Positions 16,307-25,512 of a stretch of 64,000 bases of DNA are shown here, piece by piece. The stretch's first letter is position 1; every line of letters starts with the position of its first letter. The DNA is taken from NCBI RefSeq assembly GCF_052180255.1, contig NZ_CP197466.1, positions 1,178,001 through 1,242,000 on the forward strand. The letters are read 5' to 3'. Made by a program: the position numbers and the translations under genes. The notes below the pieces were generated by a model. The model had not been told where the DNA came from. It saw only the letters and a list, made by a program, of their open reading frames with translations, and did no database searches. Origin of the DNA: Paenibacillus_AM sp052180255 (lineage in GTDB: Bacteria; Bacillota; Bacilli; Paenibacillales; NBRC-103111).

Positions 16307-17838
16307 TGTATGGGAAGATGGTCCAGTTTCTATCCACAGACGAAGCTGTACAGATCATAGAAGCGGGGCATACCGTTGCGGTTAGCGGCTTTGTCGGCTG
16401 TGCACATCCTGAAGGATTGACTGCTGCGCTCGAGAGAAGATTTTTGCAGGAAAAGATGCCACTTGATCTGACACTCATCTACGCAGCAGGCCAAGGTGAC
16501 GGTAAGGATCGAGGGTTAAATCATTTAGCTCATGAAGGCTTAGTGAGGCGAGTGATTGGAGGGCACTTTGGACTTGCGCCACAATTGGGTAAGCTCATTT
16601 TGGATAATCGAATTGAAGCGTATAATTTGCCCCAAGGCGTCATTACACACTTATTTCGAGATATTGCAGCTGGTAAGCCAGGGACCATTACTTCGGTTGG
16701 CTTGCATACATTCGTAGATCCTAGATACGAAGGCGGTAAGCTGAATGCACGATCCACAGAAGATTTGGTGCAACTGATTCAAATCAATGGGGAAGAGATA
16801 CTGTTCTATCCCATTTTCCCTGTGCACGTTGCATTATTACGTGGTACAACTGCTGATGAATACGGAAACATCACGATGGAAAAGGAAGCTGCAACACTTG
16901 AAATGCTGGCAATGGCGCAAGCCGTACGCAATTGTGGGGGCAAAGTTATCGTTCAAGTGGAGCGGGTTGCTAAAGGTGGATCGCTGGATCCGAAGCTGGT
17001 CGTGATCCCAAGTATACTAGTGGATGTAATCGTAGTCAGTGAACCTATGGACCATTGGCAGACGTTTGCTGAGGTGTATAACTCGGCTTATTCTGGAGAA
17101 ACAATCGAAGCAGTTGATCGCATGAAACCAATGAAGTTGGATGAACGTAAAATTATTGCGCGTCGAGCAGCCCAAGAGATTGAATCGGGTCATGTTATCA
17201 ATTTAGGAATCGGCTTACCGGAGGGCATTGGTTGCATTGCTGCTGAGGATGGTGTGCATGATTTTACACTATTGGTTGAATCAGGTCCGATTGGCGGGGT
17301 GCCTGCGCAAGGATTAAGCTTCGGTGCAGCGACAAATCCTTATGCCATATTGAATCAGCCTTCGCAGTTCGATTTTATTGATGGTGGCGGGATTGATGTT
17401 GCTTTTCTGGGGATGGCGGAAGCAGATCAATTCGGAGATGTGAACGTGAGTAAATATGGATCGAAATTAACGGGGTGTGGCGGATTTATTAACATTAGTC
17501 AAAATGCGAAAAAAATCGTGTTCTGCTCAACGTTTACTGCTGGCGGACTACAAATTGATGTTTCCGAGGGGAAATTGCACATTGTACAAGAAGGCAGGCA
17601 TCATAAGTTTACTCAACAGGTTGAACAGATTACATTCAATGCTAAATATGCGCTTCAGCGGAGTATCCCTGTGCTATATGTGACAGAACGTGCTGTTTTT
17701 CAATTAAAGGATCATCATCTCGAATTAATTGAAATTGCCCCAGGAATGGAACTTGAGCGAGATCTCTTTCCATATATGTCGTTTCGTCCACGCCTATCTG
17801 CCCATTTAAAAATAATGGATGAACATCTATTCCGTTAG
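16306..17838 (+). CDS. family I CoA-transferase (acetate/3-oxoacid/propionate type)
   Basis: Moves CoA between an acyl-CoA and a free acid. The 510-residue protein contains both the alpha-like half (VAVSGFVGCAHPEGL) and the beta-like half (INLGIGLPEGIG) fused, as in propionate CoA-transferase/YdiF proteins. Glu325 in LLVESGPIGGVP is the expected covalent catalytic residue. The start ATG shares one base with the stop of the SDR (TAATG), indicating coupling. It is the last gene of the operon; no hairpin terminator follows before the valS promoter. Together with the acyl-CoA synthetase it provides two ways to activate an acid. Confidence 0.9.
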   Translation: MYGKMVQFLSTDEAVQIIEAGHTVAVSGFVGCAHPEGLTAALERRFLQEKMPLDLTLIYAAGQGDGKDRGLNHLAHEGLVRRVIGGHFGLAPQLGKLILDNRIEAYNLPQGVITHLFRDIAAGKPGTITSVGLHTFVDPRYEGGKLNARSTEDLVQLIQINGEEILFYPIFPVHVALLRGTTADEYGNITMEKEAATLEMLAMAQAVRNCGGKVIVQVERVAKGGSLDPKLVVIPSILVDVIVVSEPMDHWQTFAEVYNSAYSGETIEAVDRMKPMKLDERKIIARRAAQEIESGHVINLGIGLPEGIGCIAAEDGVHDFTLLVESGPIGGVPAQGLSFGAATNPYAILNQPSQFDFIDGGGIDVAFLGMAEADQFGDVNVSKYGSKLTGCGGFINISQNAKKIVFCSTFTAGGLQIDVSEGKLHIVQEGRHHKFTQQVEQITFNAKYALQRSIPVLYVTERAVFQLKDHHLELIEIAPGMELERDLFPYMSFRPRLSAHLKIMDEHLFR

Positions 17839-17850
17839 GATGTTTACATA

Positions 17851-17879
17851 TTGACTCTCTAACCAATAATGTTTATCAT
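17851..17879 (+). promoter_or_regulatory. sigma-A-type promoter for the valS leader
   Basis: TTGACT (17851-17856), 17-bp spacer and TATCAT (17874-17879). Both hexamers differ from consensus at one position, and the site lies just upstream of the T-box leader. Confidence 0.8.
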
Positions 17880-17885
17880 ATGATG

Positions 17886-18230
17886 TAATATATGAACATA
17901 CTCTAGCGAGGATGGGGAGTAGTAGGCGTTATGCCCTTCAGAGAACGGAATTGTAATTGCTGAGAAATTCCGTAGTTAAGCAGACCGCACGAAGTCGCCC
18001 CGGAGTTGTTAACGTGAACAAGCTTGCCGCAAGAATAACATGCTATGCATGGATATAGCGGTTTCCTTTTAGCGTTGACCGGCCGCAGCCGTTATCTGCT
18101 TTGAAGTGTCATATTCCTATTAGTGCCGCTGGCTGCGTCATTTTTGAAGCTGCGGAAAGGGGTATGAAATAAAGGTGGTACCACGGAAGCTGAGCCCTTT
18201 CGTCCTTTGTGACGGAAGGGTTTTTTAGTT
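17886..18230 (+). promoter_or_regulatory. T-box leader (valine) controlling valS
   Basis: This leader RNA senses uncharged tRNA-Val and lets transcription pass into valS when valine is short. Stem I carries the AGTA S-turn near 17919 and, on the other side of the specifier loop, GAA followed by GTC at 17994-17996, a valine codon. The T-box sequence AAGGTGGTACCACGG is at 18172-18186, with the bulge that pairs with the tRNA acceptor end. A terminator at 18195-18226 closes the leader. The 5' end is inferred from the promoter position. This leader accounts for most of the 510-base stretch without a gene before valS; 18231-18348 shows nothing beyond the valS ribosome site. Confidence 0.92.
18195..18226 (+). 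terminator. T-box regulated terminator of valS
   Basis: CCCTTTCGTC (18195-18204) pairs with GACGGAAGGG (18211-18220), one G-U pair, and TTTTTT follows. It competes with the antiterminator formed by the T-box sequence. Confidence 0.9.
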
Positions 18231-18348
18231 GTCTAGAATTTATATGGATTAGCACTTTTTCTGAATTCGCACGTGCCCGACATGTGGTCTGTGATGCAAT
18301 TCGTCTTGTGTGCTGAGAAGCATACTTCAAAAAATAGGAGGTAATCTC

Positions 18349-21018
18349 ATGTCTGAACAAAAAGAAACACAACCAACCCTTTCGATGCCAACAACCTATG
18401 ATCCAAAAGGCGCAGAGAAAAAATGGTATGACTTTTGGATGAAAAATGAGTTTTTCAAAGCAGGTCAGCGTAAAGACGCAGAAACGTATACCATAGTAAT
18501 CCCACCTCCAAATGTGACTGGAATGCTGCATATTGGTCATGCGCTCGATAACACTTTGCAAGATATCCTAATTCGTACCAAAAGAATGCAAGGCTATGAT
18601 GCACTATGGCTGCCAGGATCCGATCATGCAGGGATTGCTACACAGACACGAGTAGAGCAAAAGCTTCGTGAAGAAGGTTTAACACGTTATGACCTTGGAC
18701 GGGAAAAGTTTTTGGAGAAAGTATGGGAATGGAAAGAACATTACGCTGAAACGATCCGTGAACAATGGGCGAAAATGGGCTTCTCGCTCGACTATTCGCG
18801 CGAACGCTTTACGTTGGATGAAGGTTTGTCCAAGGCGGTTCGTGAAGTATTCGTATCTCTTTATGAAAAAGGTTTGATCTACCGCGGGAACTACATCATT
18901 AACTGGGATCCGGCAGCTCGTACAGCGCTATCGGATATCGAAGTTGAATATAAAGAAGTGCAGGGTGCGCTTTACCACCTTGAGTACAAAACCAAAGATG
19001 GTCAGCACTCCATCGTTGTGGCGACAACTCGTCCAGAGACAATGCTTGGTGATACAGCAGTTGCCGTTCATCCAGAAGATGAGCGTTACAAGCACTTGAT
19101 CGGTCAAATGCTTGTTCTGCCAGTAGTTGGTCGAGAAATCCCGATTATTGCCGATGAATATGTAGAAAAAGAATTTGGTTCGGGTGCAGTTAAAATTACA
19201 CCTGCTCATGATCCGAATGACTTTGAAGTAGGAAATCGTCATGATTTACCGCGCATTCTCGTGATGGATGAATCCGGTACAATGAACAACAATGCAGGTC
19301 CTTACGAGGGAATGGATCGCTTCGATTGCCGTAAGAAAATCGTAGCTGATCTAAAAGAACAAGGCGTTCTAATCAAGATCGAAGAGCACATGCATCAAGT
19401 GGGACACTCCGAGCGCAGCGGTGCAGTTGTTGAGCCGTATCTTTCCACTCAATGGTTTGTGAGCATGAAGCCACTAGCTGAACGCGCAATTGCAGCTCAA
19501 AAATCTGGTGATGGCGTAAACTTCGTACCCGATCGTTTTGAAAGAACGTATTTGAACTGGATCGAAAATGTTCGTGACTGGTGTATATCCCGTCAGCTTT
19601 GGTGGGGTCATCGTATTCCAGCGTGGCATTGCGGCGACTGTGGCGAGACGACAGTTGCGCGTGAAGATGCAACGTGCTGCTCGAAGTGCGGATCTGCTAA
19701 CTTAAATCAAGACAATGATGTCCTAGATACATGGTTCTCTTCCGCATTGTGGCCGTTCTCCACACTCGGTTGGCCGGAAAAAACGGCTGATCTGGAGCGT
19801 TACTACCCAACCAATGTACTTGTAACTGGTTATGACATCATTTATTTCTGGGTTGCTCGTATGATCTTTACAGGCTTGGAATTTACAGAGCAAGTGCCGT
19901 TTAAAGATGTCCTTATTCACGGACTTGTTCGTGATGCCGATGGTCGTAAGATGTCCAAGTCATTGGGTAATGGCGTTGATCCACTTGAAGTGATTGAAAA
20001 ATATGGTGTAGATGCGATGCGTTACATGCTTTCCACTTCTTCTACTCCAGGTCAAGATTTACGTTTCCGTTGGGAACGTGTAGAGCAAGCGCGTAACTTT
20101 GCGAATAAGATTTGGAACGCGTCTCGTTTTGCGCTTATGAATTTAGAAGGATTCAAGGCTTCGGATATCGACTTGAGCGGTAACTTGAGCACAGCTGATC
20201 GCTGGATTTTACATCGTTTGAATGAAACAGTTCGTGATGTAACCCGCTTGATTGAACAATATGAATTTGGTGAAACAGGTCGCTTGCTGTATAACTTCAT
20301 CTGGGATGATCTTTGCGATTGGTACATTGAATTTAGTAAACTAAGCTTGTATGGTGAAGATGCGGCAGCGAAAAAGACGACTCAGTCTGTTCTTGCTTAC
20401 GTGCTCGATCACACGCAGCGCTTAATTCACCCATTCATGCCGTTTATTTCCGAGGAAATATGGCAGCATCTGCCGCATGAAGGGGAAACCATTACACTTG
20501 CTGCTTGGCCGACATATGAAGCAGGATTTGAAGCTCCAGAAGCTGTTCGAGAGATGGAAATGTTGATGGACATCATCCGTTCTGTGCGTAACATTCGTGC
20601 AGAAGTAAACGTGCCAATGAGCAAGAAAATCGAATTGAACATTAAACCTGCAACTGCTCAAGTAGAAGCGATTCTACAAGGTAATGTAAACTATGTTCAA
20701 CGTTTCTGTAACACGTCATCACTTGAAATTAATAGTTCGATGACTGCACCAGAGAAAGCAATGACAGCTGTTGTGACAGGCGTTGAGCTCTTCTTACCAC
20801 TTGCTGGATTAATTGACATTGCCCAAGAACTCGTTCGTCTTGAAAAAGAAGTAGCGACGCTTGATGGTGAAGTGGAGCGAATTGAGAAGAAGCTTGCCAA
20901 CCAAGGGTTCGTTGCAAAAGCGCCTGCTAAAGTAATTGAAGAAGAAAAAGCGAAGCTAGCAGACTATGCCGATAAGCGTGAAAAAGTAATTGCCCGTCTA
21001 GCAGAACTGAAAGCGTAA
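18349..21018 (+). CDS. valS: valyl-tRNA synthetase
   Basis: Charges tRNA-Val with valine. The 889-residue class I synthetase has the HIGH motif in NVTGMLHIGHALDN, the KMSKS motif in DGRKMSKSLGNG, a zinc-type cluster (CGDC, CSKCG), an editing domain (TTRPETMLGDTAVAVHP) and the C-terminal coiled-coil arm rich in Glu/Lys. ATG 18349 follows TAGGAGG at 18336-18342; the frame is open to 18310 but without a ribosome site. The T-box specifier codon upstream independently supports valine specificity. It heads a run with folC and murC. Confidence 0.98.
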   Translation: MSEQKETQPTLSMPTTYDPKGAEKKWYDFWMKNEFFKAGQRKDAETYTIVIPPPNVTGMLHIGHALDNTLQDILIRTKRMQGYDALWLPGSDHAGIATQTRVEQKLREEGLTRYDLGREKFLEKVWEWKEHYAETIREQWAKMGFSLDYSRERFTLDEGLSKAVREVFVSLYEKGLIYRGNYIINWDPAARTALSDIEVEYKEVQGALYHLEYKTKDGQHSIVVATTRPETMLGDTAVAVHPEDERYKHLIGQMLVLPVVGREIPIIADEYVEKEFGSGAVKITPAHDPNDFEVGNRHDLPRILVMDESGTMNNNAGPYEGMDRFDCRKKIVADLKEQGVLIKIEEHMHQVGHSERSGAVVEPYLSTQWFVSMKPLAERAIAAQKSGDGVNFVPDRFERTYLNWIENVRDWCISRQLWWGHRIPAWHCGDCGETTVAREDATCCSKCGSANLNQDNDVLDTWFSSALWPFSTLGWPEKTADLERYYPTNVLVTGYDIIYFWVARMIFTGLEFTEQVPFKDVLIHGLVRDADGRKMSKSLGNGVDPLEVIEKYGVDAMRYMLSTSSTPGQDLRFRWERVEQARNFANKIWNASRFALMNLEGFKASDIDLSGNLSTADRWILHRLNETVRDVTRLIEQYEFGETGRLLYNFIWDDLCDWYIEFSKLSLYGEDAAAKKTTQSVLAYVLDHTQRLIHPFMPFISEEIWQHLPHEGETITLAAWPTYEAGFEAPEAVREMEMLMDIIRSVRNIRAEVNVPMSKKIELNIKPATAQVEAILQGNVNYVQRFCNTSSLEINSSMTAPEKAMTAVVTGVELFLPLAGLIDIAQELVRLEKEVATLDGEVERIEKKLANQGFVAKAPAKVIEEEKAKLADYADKREKVIARLAELKA

Positions 21019-21052
21019 AAACGCATTCTAACAAGCAAAGGGATGAGAAACA

Positions 21053-22432
21053 GTGGCACAATCTAATGGGGAAGCAGTAAAGCTAGCATTTGATCGATAT
21101 GAAGATGCAGTAAATTGGATTGTAGGTTTAGTACCGCATGGGATTAAACCCGGACTTAAACGCATGGAAATGTTCATGGAAAAGCTCGGTCATCCAGAGC
21201 GCAGACTTAAATTTATTCATGTTGCGGGGACGAATGGAAAAGGATCGACCTGTGCGTATTTGAGTGAAGTGCTGCACAGAGGCGGCTATGATGTGGGGAC
21301 GTTTACGTCCCCTTACATCGAGAAATTCACGAACCGCATGAAATATAACGGTGCAGACATTGAAGAGCAGCAATTGCTTGATTTAGCGAATCGGTTGAAG
21401 CCGGCATTTGATGAAATTGCTGAATCTGAACTTGGATCACCTACCATGTTTGAAGTTTGCACGGCGATTTCCCTGCTTTATTTTGGAACAGTGACATTCC
21501 CGGATTATGTGGTCTGGGAGACAGGACTTGGCGGTCGTTTGGACTCAACCAATATTGTAACACCTGTTGTGTCGATCATTACGAACATTGGGCATGACCA
21601 TATGGATGTGCTTGGTGATACGATTGAGGCGGTTGCAGCAGAGAAGGCTGGAATTATTAAGTCTGGCGTACCTGTTGTATGTACAGTCGAAGATCCGGCA
21701 GCACTTGAAGTAATTAAGCGTGTAGCCAAAGAACGTAAAGCAACACTATACACACTCCATGAGGAATTCCATTATGAAACGTTATCGAATGAAGAGAACA
21801 GTCAGAAGTTCCGCTTTGATGGGCCATTTAGAAAGCTGCCTGAACTTGAGATTTCGCTGAATGGACAGCATCAATTGAAGAATGCTTCAGCCGCGCTTAT
21901 GACGCTCGAAGTACTTCGTCAGTATTATGCGCTAATGATTGAAGATGAGCAGCTGCAAGAAGCGCTGAAGCATACGCAATGGGCGGGGCGATTAGAGCTA
22001 GTGTCCAAAGAGCCGAAGCTTTTACTGGATGGTGCACACAATCCGGAAGGTGCTGCTGCGCTTGCTCAAGCGTTACAAAGTACTTATTCGTACAAAAAGC
22101 TTCATTTTATGATCGGAATGCTCTCGACGAAGTATCATACGGGCTATTTGAGTCATATACTACCAATAGTGGATACTTTGATCGTTACGGAAGCGAATTT
22201 TCATAAAAAAGAAGATGCGTCTAAACTCGCCGATAAGGTGTATCAGCAGTTAGCTGAGATGGGACGCACGGATGTTGAAGTAATCGTAGAAACAGATTGG
22301 AAGTCGGCATTAGAATTATTACAAAGCAAAACCAAACCAGAGGATTTAGGAGTCGTGTCAGGCACGCTATACCTGATCTCTGATGTACGCGCCTGGATTT
22401 TGCGTAAAGCCGATTCGGAAAAGGGATGGTGA
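21053..22432 (+). CDS. folC: folylpolyglutamate synthase / dihydrofolate synthase
   Basis: Adds glutamate to folates, and in bacteria often also makes dihydrofolate from dihydropteroate. The 459-residue Mur-ligase-fold protein has the P-loop VAGTNGKGST, TSPYIEKFTNR (folate site), ETGLGGRLDSTN and the C-terminal LLLDGAHNPEG. Start is GTG 21053 behind AAAGGGATGAG. It lies 34 bases after valS, as in Bacillus, and its stop lies 8 bases before the probable murC start. Confidence 0.95.
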   Translation: MAQSNGEAVKLAFDRYEDAVNWIVGLVPHGIKPGLKRMEMFMEKLGHPERRLKFIHVAGTNGKGSTCAYLSEVLHRGGYDVGTFTSPYIEKFTNRMKYNGADIEEQQLLDLANRLKPAFDEIAESELGSPTMFEVCTAISLLYFGTVTFPDYVVWETGLGGRLDSTNIVTPVVSIITNIGHDHMDVLGDTIEAVAAEKAGIIKSGVPVVCTVEDPAALEVIKRVAKERKATLYTLHEEFHYETLSNEENSQKFRFDGPFRKLPELEISLNGQHQLKNASAALMTLEVLRQYYALMIEDEQLQEALKHTQWAGRLELVSKEPKLLLDGAHNPEGAAALAQALQSTYSYKKLHFMIGMLSTKYHTGYLSHILPIVDTLIVTEANFHKKEDASKLADKVYQQLAEMGRTDVEVIVETDWKSALELLQSKTKPEDLGVVSGTLYLISDVRAWILRKADSEKGW

Positions 22433-22439
22433 GGAAGGC

Positions 22440-23822
22440 TTGAATATATCAGAACATGTACATTTTATCGGCATTGGTGGATATGGTATGAGTGCCATCG
22501 CCAAGGTGATGCTGGAAATGGGATACCAGGTATCTGGATCTGATTTGGCACAGCAGGAATTGACAGAGAAATTAAAAGCCAAAGGTGCGCATGTTTATAT
22601 TGGACATGAGGCAGACAACGTTAAAGGTGCTGACCTTGTCGTGTATTCGACAGCTCTTTCGAAGGATAATGTGGAAATTAAGGAAGCAGAGAAATTAAGT
22701 ATTCCAGTTATCCATCGTTCACAAATGCTTGCTAGATTGATGAACGCTCGAAAAGGAATTGCAGTTGCAGGTGCACACGGGAAGACGACGACTTCTTCCA
22801 TGATTGCCCTTGTGATGGAAAACTGCGGTGAGGATCCAACCTATATTATTGGCGGAGAGATCATGAATGTTGGATCTAATGCTAAGGCGGGTAAAGGGGA
22901 TTATGTAGTAGCAGAAGCGGATGAGAGTGATGGTACGTTCCTTCAATATCACCCGACTCTTGCACTTGTGAACAATATTGAAGCCGATCATTTGGAGAAC
23001 TACAATGGCGACTTTGAAAACTTGAAAAAGGCATATGCACAGTTTTTGAGCCAAGTGCGTGAAGGCGGAAAAGCGATCATCTGTCTGGATGACCCCTATT
23101 TAAAACAAATGCAGCAAGACATTCGCAGCGAAGTGATTACGTATGGTATTCACGCGCAAGCGAATTATATCGCACAGAATATTCATTTAGGCGATCGTCA
23201 AGTATCTTTTGATGTTGTGCGAGAAGGTGAGCTGTTAGGTCAAATCGAGCTCTCTGTTCCAGGTAAGCACAATGTGTACAATGCACTTGCAACAGTTATT
23301 ACTTGCTTAGAAGCAGGTATTTCCTTTGAAAAAATAGCGATTGCGATAAAAGAGTTCCGTGGTGCGAAGCGTAGATTCCAAGTGCTTGGTGAAGTAGATG
23401 ATATTCTAGTTATTGATGACTATGCACATCATCCGACTGAAATTGAAGCGACAATTGCAGCGACCAAAGCTACTGGGAAGAATATTATAGTTGTGTTCCA
23501 ACCACAGCGTTACACACGTACTTATTATTTGTTCGAACAGTTCTCACGTGCATTTACTGAGGCAAATGAGGTTATTATTTCTGATATATACTCCCCTGCC
23601 GGTGAGAAGCAGATTGAGGGTATCTCATCAGCTAAGCTCGTAGAATTGATTCGTCAGAATAGCAATCCGAATGTACAGCATATTCCAGATCGTGAGGATG
23701 TGCTGAACTACTTGGCTGGTCACGTGAAAAGCGGAGATTTGGTTATTACAATGGGTGCAGGAGACATCTGGAAAGTATCTCATGGTTTAGCTAAATTGCT
23801 GCAAGAACGTTCTAGTTTGTAA
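22440..23822 (+). CDS. murC: UDP-N-acetylmuramate-L-alanine ligase
   Basis: Cytoplasmic ATP-dependent ligase that adds the first residue, L-Ala, of the peptidoglycan stem peptide. The 460-residue protein shows HFIGIGGYGMSAIA, the ATP motif VAGAHGKTTT, VAEADESDGTF and VIDDYAHHPTE, all MurC signatures. The frame is open into folC, but TTG 22440 gives the family N-terminus with GGTGAGG just upstream; spacing is short, so the start is less sure than the identity. A terminator follows. Confidence 0.95.
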   Translation: MNISEHVHFIGIGGYGMSAIAKVMLEMGYQVSGSDLAQQELTEKLKAKGAHVYIGHEADNVKGADLVVYSTALSKDNVEIKEAEKLSIPVIHRSQMLARLMNARKGIAVAGAHGKTTTSSMIALVMENCGEDPTYIIGGEIMNVGSNAKAGKGDYVVAEADESDGTFLQYHPTLALVNNIEADHLENYNGDFENLKKAYAQFLSQVREGGKAIICLDDPYLKQMQQDIRSEVITYGIHAQANYIAQNIHLGDRQVSFDVVREGELLGQIELSVPGKHNVYNALATVITCLEAGISFEKIAIAIKEFRGAKRRFQVLGEVDDILVIDDYAHHPTEIEATIAATKATGKNIIVVFQPQRYTRTYYLFEQFSRAFTEANEVIISDIYSPAGEKQIEGISSAKLVELIRQNSNPNVQHIPDREDVLNYLAGHVKSGDLVITMGAGDIWKVSHGLAKLLQERSSL

Positions 23823-23850
23823 TAAGAACCTCATATTTATAGTTGTAAAA

Positions 23851-23904
23851 AAGGGTCACAACCTGATCGGAAGTAAATCTTCCTGAAGGCTGTGGCCCTT
23901 TTGT
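23851..23904 (+). terminator. terminator after murC
   Basis: AAGGGTCACAACCT pairs imperfectly with AGGCTGTGGCCCTT across about 22 bases, then TTTTG follows. Confidence 0.75.
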
Positions 23905-24025
23905 TAGTCAACCATAATCAAAAAGTCGAGTCACTTGGAAAAGCGGCATAAATCTCTCCTCTTAATCATAGTCTAGTAACAAACACTCACAAACTATTAA
24001 ATTGATTGTGTTAGGAGAGAGGATT

Positions 24026-25429
24026 ATGGATAACGGTAAATTTACAATTCGGTTTGATCGTAATGGCAATCGGGTTGATAAATTAAATAAGGAACAAGCT
24101 GAACCTGTCATTATTCCACTTAAGGAAGATGAATACCGAGTTGAAACCCGGGTGGACATTCCAGTAGAGTCTCAAGTGAATGAGCGGTACAGAGACGATG
24201 TTGAATATTTAGATCCAACACTACTCAATCAATATACAACTGATTTTGGGCCATGGCAGAGTGCGTTTGAGACGGAGACTGAACGCGTTGAACGGATCAT
24301 CAGAGAGTCACAGGAGCAGCGTAACGGCGTTAATGATTATTATGATGCAGAAAGAGCCCAGGATCCTTACACACAGCCTAGACGAATTCATTTCAGCAAC
24401 CCACATCAGAATAACGAGCAAAGGCAAGAGTCAGAAATGTACGAAGACTGGGGTGTTGATCAATTTTGGAGCGAAGGTGATCCCGAGCTAAGTACAATCT
24501 ACCGAAAACGCCCTCCTATGCAATGGTGGAAAGTGGCAGGTGCTGTTGCAGGTGCTGTTGTGACAGGAGCTGCATTTGGTTTTTTTATACTCACGATGCT
24601 TATGGGAGATGGCTCTAAACAAGAATCAAAGAGTGTGGAATCTATTTCTACACTCGGACAAGTAAGTACGATTACACCGAATCCGGGAACCCTATTGAAG
24701 CCAACCGAAGGGACAGCAGGTGAGAAAAGTACGGTAAAATCAGAAGATACCGGAGCGACGAAATCGGCAGCTTCATCAACAAATGAAAAAGTTACAGCTG
24801 TACCTGTTAAGATAGAAGCACGTTCATATGTTTTATTGCAGCATGGTATATTCTCAAGTGCAGCATCACTGAAATCGGATGTGGATAGCTTAAAGAGTAA
24901 AGGTATCTTACCGGCAACAGAAGAAGGCGACAAGTCAACTGTATTCGCAGGTATAGCAGCGTCCAAAGCGGAATCCCAGCGATTAACGAAAGTGTTTAAA
25001 GATAAGAAGATCGATGTATACGCTAAAATGATTGACCTCCCTGCGCTTACTCAAATGAAATGGACAGGGGCAAAGCCAGACCAAGTTGGAAACATGCTAA
25101 ATACGGGAAGTAAGTTAATGGTTACGCTCTCCGGTATCATCATGCCGCATATTGAAGAGACACGTCTTACTACAATAGATGCTGCAACCATAAATGCGCT
25201 TAAAGCAGCGGAGCAGGCCTGGCTTACGTCAGCAGCGTCTCTTAAGGATGGCGACACCTCCTCCATGACTTATGTGCAAAATATGACCAAGTCGTTGACA
25301 GCAGCAATTGGTGCTTTAGAAGCCTATGTGACCAAGCCAGCAACAGCACAATTATGGCAAGCGCAATCCGCAATGATGCAATATGTGCTTGCGGAAAAAG
25401 CATTCCAACAAGTTATTAAACTCGTATAA
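24026..25429 (+). CDS. spoIIB: SpoIIB-like membrane protein with SPOR-like domain
   Basis: A 467-residue bitopic protein: acidic cytoplasmic N-terminal half rich in Gln/Asn/Arg, one membrane segment (about 170-192), Ser/Thr linker, then a SPOR-like domain (about 262-340, beginning RSYVLLQHGIFSS) and a helical tail. In B. subtilis spoIIB lies just before maf and radC, and its product localises by a SPOR domain to the sporulation septum to help peptidoglycan thinning and engulfment. Position and layout agree; sequence similarity is limited, so the symbol rests mostly on synteny. ATG 24026 follows GGAGAGAGG. Confidence 0.65.
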   Translation: MDNGKFTIRFDRNGNRVDKLNKEQAEPVIIPLKEDEYRVETRVDIPVESQVNERYRDDVEYLDPTLLNQYTTDFGPWQSAFETETERVERIIRESQEQRNGVNDYYDAERAQDPYTQPRRIHFSNPHQNNEQRQESEMYEDWGVDQFWSEGDPELSTIYRKRPPMQWWKVAGAVAGAVVTGAAFGFFILTMLMGDGSKQESKSVESISTLGQVSTITPNPGTLLKPTEGTAGEKSTVKSEDTGATKSAASSTNEKVTAVPVKIEARSYVLLQHGIFSSAASLKSDVDSLKSKGILPATEEGDKSTVFAGIAASKAESQRLTKVFKDKKIDVYAKMIDLPALTQMKWTGAKPDQVGNMLNTGSKLMVTLSGIIMPHIEETRLTTIDAATINALKAAEQAWLTSAASLKDGDTSSMTYVQNMTKSLTAAIGALEAYVTKPATAQLWQAQSAMMQYVLAEKAFQQVIKLV

Positions 25430-25438
25430 ACGAACAGG

Positions 25439-25504
25439 AAAACACCGACTAAAAGTAAAGGATGTGATCGGATGATTAATCCATACTTTCAAGTCGGTGT
25501 TTTT
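25439..25504. terminator. bidirectional terminator between spoIIB and the amidase gene
   Basis: AAAACACCGACT (25439-25450) pairs perfectly with AGTCGGTGTTTT (from 25492), flanked by T on the right and A on the left, so it can serve both convergent genes. The loop is unusually long, about 40 bases, and contains a smaller GGAT/ATCC hairpin. Confidence 0.8.
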
Positions 25505-25512
25505 ATTGTGTT

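Noticed and set aside
2515..17838. Mobile element or genomic island carrying the accessory cluster
   Set aside because: No integrase, transposase, tRNA target or direct-repeat ends are visible and base composition resembles the flanks; called an accessory region only.
24499..24966. 155-codon open frame on the minus strand over the spoIIB-like gene
   Set aside because: Antisense to a low-complexity region that keeps the opposite frame open; no motif or ribosome site.
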